In this document: positions 38,463 through 50,200 of the stretch, in pieces | Layout of the letters: each line of letters begins with the position of its first letter | Numbering within the stretch: the first letter of the stretch is position 1 | Assembly: GCA_964020155.1 (NCBI GenBank) | Contig: OZ026551.1 | Coordinates: 2,658,018-2,722,017, forward strand | Length of the DNA: 64,000 nt | Direction: 5' to 3' | Source of the DNA: Chondrilla cf. caribensis | Lineage: Eukaryota; Porifera; Demospongiae; Chondrillida; Chondrillidae | The notes under the pieces: model-generated | Told to the model about the DNA's origin: nothing | Database searches by the model: none | The model's input: only the letters and a program-made list of their open reading frames with translations | Translations under genes and position numbers: made by a program

Positions 38463-40119
38463 TTGATCATTATTGACATACATATATTTGTCAGGGTACA
38501 TGTTATGGTCATAAGTGACATTGATGATATTAGTACTGCAATCAATTCACATATTATTGCAAACTTGTACTATTATTCCGTTCCAGTTGACAATGTAGTC
38601 TTTTAAATTAGTGTAAGTGAACTCACAGTATCTATTGTTGATGATGATTAGCTTGCTACAAAAGACAATAGCCACGCCTTCGTCTATTATTATTAAGAGT
38701 GCTACACCTACATGTAATATTGTGTACAGTATTGTGTAGGTAGGACATGTCACAGTTTACTGTATTCATTGTTTACAATAAATAATTGACATTTGGGGTC
38801 TTCATATAATATTATTATCATTATATTCATTACATCCTATCGAAAATAATATCATTTTGGTGAAATACTGCATGATTTTCATTGTAAGAAAAACACGCAC
38901 GCGTGCACACACATATATACGTATAATTATATACTCACACACGCGCACACACACACATAATATTATATTATGACATATAAGCGCAGTTACACACTGAATA
39001 TATTGAAATGGATGAAATGACAACAGCGTATGTTCTCAAAAAGCTAGAGTGCAGGTGAAATCACTACCATTTACAATACACATGTAGAGGTGTTGGAAGC
39101 ATTTAGAAAGTGAGGAGGCCACAATATCATCTGAGGCTGGATGCAGGTGTGGTTGTCAGACCCAAGGTCTTTGCACACAAAGTCAAATAATGTAGCAATG
39201 ATGCGGAAGACATTTTTTATTACGAGAAAAAATGGCGGCTCTATAAACGGAGGTGGAATTAATCAACATCCAAATACTTTAATTGTTATTCTCTCAATCA
39301 GCAATACCCAACAGAATAATAATGCCATTTAGGATATAAACAGTACGGTTTTGGTTATGTAATTACAATTGATTATATAGCTGTGACTTTATTCTCTTGA
39401 ATTTATAATAAAAAACATACTTGTGCTGCACTGAAAAGTGGGGCATCTAAAGTCTGCCCAGTCCCCCCTATCCCGATGCTACTGACATGTACATACATAA
39501 CAGCTATCCCATTCACCATGATATCTCTTTTTTGTATTGGTCTAACATAATGGTTGATCACACACACACATTAATGTGAACATAATTGAATAATAATAAT
39601 TGCGCATATAAATATGCTTCCTGATTTTACAATGATCAGCAACTGCACTATACCCTAGGCTTTATCTGCTTTTATTTATGTATATATAAATTAATTGTAT
39701 ATTAATTTTGATTATTACATTAATGCTTAAACATTCTGCCAAACGCTAATAATTAAATCCCAAACACTCTTTCCCTGAATAGATTAATGAGAATTTGCTG
39801 TACCACTAATTTCCAATTACAGAACTAAACTTGCAGTAGAAATCCAACATACAGAAAAACCTCATGTTGCTGTACCTCAAAATATGACAGTACTCCTAAA
39901 CACAATGTAATTTCCCAACACAATACACTAAATTTCATCAAACAATAGATGTACCAAAGACAATAACAGGTCACTTGGAAGCATGCAGTTCCCTTGTACT
40001 AGATTTGACATGCCCTGGCACATACACCATGCACCTCATACAATTACAGTGTCAGTTGAGAAGGGCAAAAGGAATGGTATTATATCCTCTATACCTATCC
40101 AATCATTTCATCCCTGTGA
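38463..40119. other. intergenic between NLR and FN3 families, no gene seen
   Basis: AT-rich. AATAAA at 38,777 is a possible NLR poly-A signal. The rest holds no supported gene. Confidence 0.4.
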
Positions 40120-41645
40120 CTTTGGAGATTGACCTTTGGTGTCCTGGGTCATAAGGCTTGGCTCTTCAAGTTGGCAGTTGGCATTAGAACATTTTAATAT
40201 TACAATGAAACCTCAAGACTCAGAATCATCACTCAAACCTAAATTTGGAAAGCAACAGATGTATTTAACGATTTTTTTTTTCTGGAGTCCAGATTATGAT
40301 ACCACAATAATATGGGACATGTGTTCTGCAATATTCATTCCACACCTCATAGCATCTTTGTAAATATAGCCTTATAACGTGTTCATGCATGCGATTCTAC
40401 CATGCGCAAATTGAGTACATGTTGGGGCCAAAACATATTACCAGATTGGCACAGATCTGTATTTGGCACCAAATTTGGCCCCCTACAGCTCCAAATCTGC
40501 ACCCATGAAGTAAGCACGCATATGCAATATAGCACAGCATTCATGTACCATCAGCTAGTACTCACCTCCAATGAATTGAACAGTGTAAACGTAGGTGTTC
40601 GGGCCAGGGTTAAATCTCTTTCTTTGATAGTCACAGACATTGCAGTTCAGCATCCTTATGTGTTCTTTAGAAGTGCTATAATTAATCTTGACTTCCTTCT
40701 TGGACATGTTCATACAAAAAGGGGTGCACAGGACAAATCATCAAGATCTTTCGCGTATAGCACTTGGATCATTTGCCAGGCGGAAGTAACATCAGTGACA
40801 CGTCTTTATGCTAGAAATCAACAGTTACTCTCGCTCCATCACTCAGAATAAGATGTTTGCTGTAGATTTTCTTTAGACGTCAAGTCCACATTGGAGATCA
40901 GAGGAACAATTTTCTTCTCTTCTCTTCTGTGTTAGGCAAAATAGGCTCGTCATAATCTGAGTGACGTTTCAGCACTGATTCAATCTGGACGGTAGGCAGT
41001 TGAGGCACGATTTATTCGATTTAACACAACAACAGTTAACCATAGATACTCTATGAGTTAGGGAATCAACCGCTACTGTTACACCTGCAGTAGACATCTT
41101 GCACGATAAAAAGAGATTTCTTGAATCGCACAAGCTCAATATCAGCCATTTTTGGCGTCGATCTTGCACAATAATAATGACTACGACCCACGACCCCCTC
41201 AGCTAGTGATTGCATCACAAGTCATGTGACGCAAGATCCCTCATGTAATATACTCCAACACCTATGGTGTAATCCGTTTGAGAAATCTCAAAAAACAGTA
41301 TAGTGTAGTATAAAAGCATGCCTGTTTTTCATTCATTTGCAATTGGGAATAAGATACGATTCACCACAGTGGAATGACATTCTTCATCATTTACACTACG
41401 GCTATTGTTTATTGCTGGAGCATTGGTAAGACCCTCGAAGTGATTATTTGTCAACATTAAAAATAATCCTAGTGAAGTGTACGTGTCCTTCTGACAAAGG
41501 TGAAATATCCATTTCAATTATTGTTATCATTGCTATTGGATTTTAGGTACCACTACAAGTGCTTAGCTAGTAAAGCTACAGCCAGCACCATTCACTATCC
41601 TGACCAATCCTGCTACTGTCACTGCGATTGTTGGTAGAACACTGT
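40120..41645 (+). pseudogene. copy 1 of FN3-family promoter, signal exon and broken Ig exon
   Basis: Collinear with 43,080-44,470: GGGACATGTGTTCTGCAATA, TTGGGGCCAAAACAT, GTGACGTTTCAGCACTGATT, and CACCACAGTGGAATGACATT. A signal-peptide exon is intact at 41,374-41,425 (MTFFIIYTTAIVYCWSI, donor GTAAGA). The following exon at 41,547 begins G-TTTSA and then meets TAG where the functional copy has CAG (Gln). Homology ends near 41,645. It is a truncated, dead duplicate of the gene that starts at 44,224. Confidence 0.75.
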
Positions 41646-42662
41646 ACAGTGCTAGTGGCAATTGCTAAATATGCCATAATTGGATTTGAATATTTTCAGT
41701 CTATTATCCGTTTTGGCATATTAACCAAACAGTCAATGAATGTATTAAATAGAATCAATAATATTATATTATAAATTAATAATGATACACATACTAATGG
41801 TGATAATACTAATGACAAGCACAGCTACTACTATAACATTAGCAAGCAGTCAATGGTGAAAATACTGCTGTAAAGTAGGCTATTATTGGCATAAGTTCCA
41901 AGTGCTTATCAAAATACAACTATAATAACGGATTAGGATGTGAAATTTGTGCATCGATATATATATATATTATATATAAAATCGGCATTTATCATGTGAG
42001 AAAGCGGCATAACATCATAAATATACCCAGCGAGTGGTTATGTCACAAGCATGTGGTGTAAACTGCCCTGTAATCCATTGGAGAATCCGATGAGGGATCT
42101 GAAAAGTACAGTAGCATAAAAGCAAGTCTCCTTTTCACTCATTACAGTTGTTCTGAATAAGGTATGATTTACTACAGTGGGATAGCATTCTTAATTTAAA
42201 CTATGGCTATTTTTTATGGTGAAATGTTGTTTTTTTACCAACATTAATATAACTGAGGAGTATTCATGGTACCATTATATTAGTGGTTTGGTGTAAGTTA
42301 TACAATGGGAATGGAAGTTTAGCGATTAACACCTTCAATAAAGTGATAGAATTAGAAAGTTGTGAATTGGAAACAAGCAAATTTCTTGTAAAAGACAACA
42401 CAAGCATGTGGGTACGTGCATAATAAGTCATGATATAAACCTACCTGTGGAGTAGTATAGAGTGGCTGCATGTGCATGACATCACAACTTGGCCTACTTT
42501 CTTTCTAAATACTTTCACAGGGCAAAAATGTTGGCAGCAAATGGCGATTTCGGTTTCAGCTACTATGTTCTCTCCCTTATTACCGAAAGCAAGAATGATA
42601 TCTCCCATAAGTGTCCTTCATTGATGAAAAAGATCACTACATCCCTAAGAGAAGCAATTTTT
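41646..42662 (+). other. intergenic with a further decayed signal-exon relic
   Basis: At 42,145-42,225 the order GTTCTGAATAAGGTATGATT, TACTACAGTGGGATAGCATT, CTATGGCTATTTTTTATGG is a diverged copy of the signal-exon region (ATG and frame lost). The rest is AT-rich without a supported gene. Confidence 0.5.
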
Positions 42663-44223
42663 ACCGGACAATAGTGATTTCCTGAATTTTTAGTAAGTTC
42701 AGTGATACCCAACTGGTTACAGTGCTTCCAGTATGGGCATTGCACTTGTATGGTTGGCCTTGCAGGAACCTGCACACACATTGCTGCCATACTTACACAT
42801 ACATACACTGGTTCAAACAATATTCTGGTACAATCACGGAAGTGACTCTGCCCAGCTCATAATGCAGTAGTGAACCACAAAATAGTAGAAAAAAGTGAAC
42901 ACTTAGCTATGAACCATACATGTCATCCAGCAATCATATGCCTTATAAGCATCAGTACTGGAAGTTAGCTAAGTTAGTAAAGTTAGTGCAGTGTTGAGTA
43001 ATAAGGCTACTTAAATGAAAATAACAATAATATAAAAACTGGCGAATTGTATGGTTGTCTTCCTTCAGCATGGAATGGGCTAATCTGGATCCCCCCAACT
43101 TGAGGACTGAGGATCATCATTCAACACTGACTTAAATCTGGAAAGGAACAGGGGTGCTGAATGATTATCCTTTCTGGTGACCAGATTTTGGCCCCAGCTA
43201 GGACTATGGGAACACATAAAAAGGGACACATGTTCTGCAATATTCACCCTGCAACTTACACCATCTCTGAAAATATAGATAACATGTTCATACATGTGAT
43301 TCTACCATGTTGGGGCCAAAACATTTCCAGATTGGTAGCAGTTTGTGTTTGGCACCACATGTGGCCCCATAGCCCGGGCCCAATCTGCACCCTTGAAGTA
43401 AGCATATATTGTGCAATATAGCACAGCATTCATTTGTTGCTATCATATACTAGCAGTTCATACTTATTTCTACTAAAATGAACACTGGAAATGTAGGTGT
43501 TTGGGCCGGGGTTAATATGATCCTTTCTCTTGATAACATAAAGCCACAGACGTTGTAGTTCAGCATCCTTAGGGATACTTTAGAAGTGCAAGCCGACTTC
43601 CTTCTCGTATCTGTTTTTACAAAATCTTCTCGACGCGTACAACATGTGGATCTTTGCCACGCGGAAGTAAAAATTACGTCTGGATGGAAGAAAGAAACTC
43701 TCATTGCTCAGATGAAGACGATAATCATAACTGTCTTGTTCAGATGTAGGATCCGTATGGAGATCACAGAGGAACGATTCTCTTCTATTCCGACGGTGTT
43801 AGGCGTAATAGGTTCATCAAATATAATCTGAGTGACGTTTCAGCACTGATTTAACATGGACGGTAGGCAGCTGAGGCACGATTTATTCCATTTGACACAG
43901 CAACAGTTAAACATAGATACTCTATGAGTTAACGCATCAACCGATTCTGTTACACCTGCAGCAGATCGATATCTTGTACTATAAAAAGAGATTTCCTGAA
44001 TCACACCATAGGTTGTAGGATCTACGATCACACCGGCTCACTATCAGCCATTTTTTCTGCGCAGCTAGTGGTTGCGTCACTAGTCATGTGGCTCGAGATC
44101 CCTCGTATAATCCATTAATTTTCGATTTGGAGAAATCTCAAAAGTACAGTAGTTTAAAAGCATGTCTACATTCCATTTTTTTAATTCCGTTGTTCGGAAT
44201 AAGTTACGATTCACCACAATGGA
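42663..44223 (+). promoter_or_regulatory. upstream segment of the Ig/FN3/EGF gene (segmental copy 2)
   Basis: This 1.56-kb block is shared with 59,365-60,930 (GTAAGTTCAGTGATACCCAA, ACACACATTGCTGCCATAC, CAGCACTGATTTAACATGGA) and in part with 40,120-41,373. It ends at the start codon 44,224 of the secreted protein gene, so it should contain its promoter and 5' UTR. The last bases hold a two-codon upstream frame, ATGGAATGA at 44,219-44,227, whose stop overlaps the main ATG. The transcription start is not determined. Confidence 0.5.
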
Positions 44224-47200
44224 ATGACATTCTACATCATTTACACGTCGGCTATTGTTTTATGCTGGAGCATTGGTAAGACCCTCGAAGTAATTGTTTG
44301 TCTGTGAAGTGTACGTGGCTTTCTAACAAACTAGGTAATATGTCCATTTCAATTACTACCATTGGACCCATTTTAGGTACCACTACTAGTGCTCAGCTAG
44401 TAAAGCTATGGCCACCACCATCCACTCCCCTGACCACTCCTGCTACTGTAACTGTTAATGTTGATGAGAGTGTGATAGTGTTTTGTAGTGAACCAGGAGG
44501 TACTGTACAGTGGTATGGTCCTGACGGAGAAGTAGTACCATCAAGTGGAGATGTTAGACAGGTGGGAACTAGCAATGGAAGACAACTCGTGTTCACGAGT
44601 TACCAGTCATCTCAGGGAGGACAGTATCAGTGTAGAACAAGTAAAGATGGTACCAACAGTACACTGTATGTGACATTTGGTGAGTGAAAAGTGTAGTGTC
44701 TGTAGAAATCACCAACCTTACCTATTTCTGACATTACTAGATGACTGCTGTCACTTTTATTATTGAACAATATTCTCTATTATCTCATTAATATTATAAT
44801 AATATGTTGGTTTGTTGTTATTGCTGTTGTTGTGGTTGTTTTGTCAACTTTTACTGTATGTGCGTGAAATTGGAACATACAAATGTGATGAGCTCTTAGA
44901 ATGATTAGTCTATTCCAGTAATTGAGAAGCCCTTCTTATAGACAACATACTTTATATGGCATCTTTGTTCTCATAATATTGGTGGTGTTTGTGAAATTGA
45001 CCAATTTACAGACTGGTATACAAACTATGTGTGGTAAGCACGGTGTAACTAAGTTCTGGTGATAGTATACTGAATGGTATAGGAAGTTTAACTTGTAGCT
45101 ATGATAATATAGTAGAGTAGACATTAATATGCAACAACCTTGCTTGAAAGTAGGCACATGATGCAATCAGGATCAAAATATGTTAGGACATTATATGTGC
45201 ACACTGGTATGGAACAAGAAAGTTGCTGCAGCTGGTGCCAAAGTATTACAACAGAACATGCAACCATGATTTTTTTTCCAGCGGATAGACTGCAAAGGAG
45301 ACTCACACGTTCACACATTGTGCTGTGAATTTCCATGTCCTTTCACCAATCAACCCGGCCTTCATTCATATCAATGTGCAAGTTCATACTTTGTATCAGC
45401 TATACAATTTTGCTAGTTGTGTGATTCAGCATTGTATAATAGAGGTTATTTAGCCAACTGTATTTCAATCAAGTAATAGCTGTAGTAATAGTAAGTAGAA
45501 CTCTGTATAACAAGAATTGAATACTATGTGTATATGTTTGTACTTTGTCTATTTGGGGTGTATCTGATTTGTCACAAGTCCCGAGCATGAGTAGACAGGT
45601 GTGGTATGGTATCGGGTATGGTACAAATGGCTTGTATCCCTCCTTGATTGGTCTACGCATGACATTTTACCTACTGTAACAACAAATTCAAAGAAAACCT
45701 TCTTTTCTGTACACCATGAATGACTCATAAGATGATTGTGAGCCTCCTAAAAAAGTGAACTCCTCATTGAGCGCACAGATACTTTCACAAGAATCCCTTA
45801 AACCATGGTCTCCTGATGGTGAAGTACGTCTGAAATAATAAAGTCATAAAGCTGCATATGTGTGAACTATGCTGTTGACCTGCAAAATACACACACAGTA
45901 CTAAGACTTATTGTTTACCACAGCCAGTTGAAGTATGTGCTTTACAACATTGAACTGTTAAACAGATACATACAATACCGTATCCTAGCTGGGTACATAC
46001 ATAGGTACATATGTATACACACCTAGATGTGGTCATCTAGTAGCTATTGCATACAAGGTATGTAGAGTCATGGATACTAGGTGTTTGTAGTATCAATTTA
46101 CAGTACATTATGGTTGGATCATTGGGGAATTCGACAGAATGAAATCGACTGCAACTACACACATACACTCACACTGGCTGATTATGTTCATTCATAGTAT
46201 GCACATGGTACATATGTTATATATGAAGATTGTGTCTGGTTATGTTGACAGTGTTGACACATGTACTTTTTCAATAACAAATACTGTTAACATGTAATTT
46301 ATTATTGTATAAGGAGCACTTAGCGACATGTATACCTCTGTGTATTGTATTTGCACTGTGTTGTTGTCTTTGAAGTAGGATGTCATCAGAGTACAAATAT
46401 AATATATATATATATATATGTATCCCAATTGCTGATATTGTCACTTAACTTCAAAACACCAACTACGGTATATACCCGATATACCGGGGTATATTTCTGA
46501 CCTCATTACTGATATACCCCGTTTTCTTAATTGAAAGGAAGTTATCAATTATCGCCGCACTTGTCACATAACACTAGACAATCAATGCACCAGCAATACT
46601 GATACACAATGTCACAAACACTAAGGTGCAAACCAATTCATTTGAAAGAACACAAACTCAGTGCACAAAACTGTCATCTTTTCAGAAGGGCAGCCAATTT
46701 GAGAACAATTTTAACACGAATCTATCGATCATCAAGGGTGAGAACTTCGTGGTTTGGGCTAGACTGGATAATAGTGACTCAGCCCATTTGGCTCTTTTGG
46801 CGGCGTTTTGGGCACATAAGAGTTTGTCCACTCTTCTAAGTCGGCAGGCTCAGAAAAACAATCACTGTCATCATTATCCCCACACCTCTTTGGCATTGAG
46901 GGGTAGGCAGTTATTGTTAATTCCCTCTGATTAAGGTTTTACTGTCGCGGTTTTCAGCTCCTGAAGATATCTTTTCTCGCAAAAATTCTTGTCTGCATTC
47001 ATAACACCAGCGTGCTTTCAATCGTTTTGACGGGATACATATGTGTATATATATATATATATACATATGTATACATGTACATGGATTTCCTTGGAAAGCT
47101 TCTTATAAGTAACCTCCACACTAAGGCATACCATAAGCATGTGCAAGTTAATATAAATACACATATTCTACAAGTACACATGCTGTGCTATAATGTGGAG

Positions 47201-50200
47201 GTTATTTCCAAGGAGCTATGACAATTGATACAACTACTCTTACACATGAATAAAGTTGATTATTGTGGTTATCTAGGACTGTTGTCATCCCACCATACGA
47301 TATGTAGGGTACATCCAACATGACTTGACATAGCTACATATGTATACTATCATCGATTGGTCTCACATATTGAATAATATATTGTAGGTACCAAGGTTGA
47401 AGGTGTCACTGTTACTAGAACTGTACATGGTTCATCTCCAGCTTTGAGAGTGGCATGGAACGAAGTATTTGGAAGTGGTATCACCTACATTGTACAAGGT
47501 TCATCTCCAGCTTTGATAGTGTCATGGAGAGCAGTTAGTGGAAGTGGTATCACCTACACTGTATGTTACAGTACAACTAATGGAACACAGTCTGATCCAC
47601 CATCTGGTGCTAACTGTGGTGCTAGGGGAATCACTAGTACATCTACCACACTGGGTCCACTTAGTAGAGGAACTACCTACTACATCTGGGTAGCTGCTGT
47701 GTCATCAGATGGACGAGGAGCATACAGTGATAGACAACAGGCAAGAACCTACAATGGCAAGTTACAAGGGATAGCTACATACACTTTAACAAGTATCTAT
47801 TGTGTTGGTATACTTATCACATACTGAGGACACTAATCTTTAGTGTTGTGCAAAATCTAAAACCACCTTGCTAATTCTACTAGTAGCAATGTTTGCAAAT
47901 CAGACTAAAGCATAATCATAAGCAAAATGTAGCATAATTAAATAACCATGAAAGGAAGGGAAGTAGTTTCATGTTTAACCATTGATTTCAAAGCAAAAAA
48001 TTACAATGTTCTTCTGCCTTGTGATTATGTATGTTTGCATATATAGATTCAAACAAAGAATACTATGGATCCCAATTTCATCTTTGTCTCACTTATTGTT
48101 TTCACAGTACCTTCAAAGGTTGGTTCTCTTACCCTCACCAAAGCAGCAAGATCAGGAAGACCAGCTCTTACAGTGACCTGGACTGCACCTCAGAGTGACC
48201 GTACCATCACTAAATACCAAGTGCAGTACAGAAGAAGTGGTACCACTAGTTGGAGTACAAAGGATGTGACATCAAGATCCACCCTCCTGGAGAACCTCCC
48301 TGCTGGTACTGGTTATCAGGTTCGAGTGAAAGGTGTTTCTGATGTTGGAGCTGGTCCATACAGTGATGTGGGAACTATTACAACATACAGAGGTATGTAT
48401 TGTATAATGTTTCACCATCTATTAGTAAGTTTTATGTTATAGTTGATGCCTATCTATTTGTGCTACATCTGTGATATAGTAATTATTGATCATTAAAGGT
48501 GCTGCACTCTAAACATAAACAATTGTCTGTTTACCCTGCCCTCCCCTAGACAGATTACAACTATAATTTATCATGGCTATAAACTACCATATAACGACAA
48601 AATTTGGAGGGGGGTACAAAATTCGGCGGATTTGCCAAAAAACGTTACTGAGAAGTGCCTAGACATACAGGAACCATTCTCAATGGCCTACTTTCCTATC
48701 TTCGGGGGTATAATCAGTGTAGCAACCTCGATTAGCACTGTTTTTCTTTCCCGCAGTTATCAAAACTTGCCTCACGCATTCATTTACTTGCTCTGTTTCA
48801 TTCTTTGACAGAGTGCTACACTCACGCACGAGTCATTCCTTTCATAGATATTGTCAATTTCGTTTGCCTTCGAACAGCATAAGTGGTGTGGATCATATGC
48901 ATGAACACAGATGTTATCGTGCATAAATAATTTTGGCAATCTACAAGAACGCATCCACACACGGTCCGCACCATGCTGTTTGAAGGCAAATGAAATCAAC
49001 AGTACTCCAAATAAGCCATGATTGTACTAGTATATTGACATTATGCAATAAATTGAAACAAATTAGGCAGAATTCAAATTTGGCGGATTTCTTTCACAGA
49101 ACCTCCAAAGGTTAGTCGTCTTACCCTCACCAAAGCAGCAAGATCAGGAAGACAAGCTCTTACAGTGACTTGGACTGCACCTTCTAGTGACCGTACCATC
49201 ACTAAATACCAAGTACAGTACAGAAGAAGTGGTACCACCAGTTGGAGTATAAAGGATGGGACATCAACATCCACCACCCTAGAGAACCTTTCTGCTGGTA
49301 CTAGTTATCAAGTTCGAGTGAGAGCTGTTTCTGATATTGGAACTGGTCCATACAGTGATGTGAGGACAATTACAACATATAGAGGTATGTATTATGGAAT
49401 ATTTCACCATCTGTTAGTATATTTAATGCTATATTGATGCCTATCTATTTGTACTGTATCTGTGATATAATGAGTATTGATCATTGAGGGTGCTGTCCCA
49501 TAGACATAATAATAATTCAATTATTGCCATAGCTCCCCTCACATTTGTATCCGTATGTAACCTGTACGTATAACACTCGTACTTGTTCCAGTAACTCCTT
49601 GCTCCCCTATGTACATACGCCTGTACTGCTTCGCAAGTAGATTCCTAGCAGATCTTTTAAGACCTTAAGTGCTAACTCCAACGAATTTGTTGACCTTGTT
49701 TAGTGTGCTTTTGAACCTAATAACCATTCAATGGCATAAGTTATATATAATATAAATATAACAAACTTTGTATTTTATGTTACGTCTGTTCTAATTTATT
49801 TTTTAATGATAATTTCTTCTTTCTGCAGTCCCACCAGCTCCTAGTGGTGTCACAGTTTCTCCACTTCCACAACGTGGTGTGTTGAGAGTGACATGGAGAG
49901 CTCCTACTGTAGATACTGGACTGACTATCACTGGGTACTCTGTACAGTACAGAACATCTAGTACTGGACCCTATTCTAGAGCTGGTACTGTATCAGGAAG
50001 ATCCACTACTATCACTGGTCTACAGTTAGGTACTAGATATAGAGTAAGAGTAGCAGCAGTCACACAACTGGGGACTGGTGTGTACAGCAGTGATGTGGGT
50101 GGGACCACTTTTAATGGTGAGTGAACTGGTGAATATATCTGATAATCCCTAGAAGTTTGTATTGCTTACGTATATTCTGTATATTATACATGCATTATCA

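Noticed and set aside
46440..46560. Palindromic TATACCC/GGGTATA motifs as an operator or origin
   Set aside because: Short, AT-rich and isolated. Nothing else supports a regulatory role.
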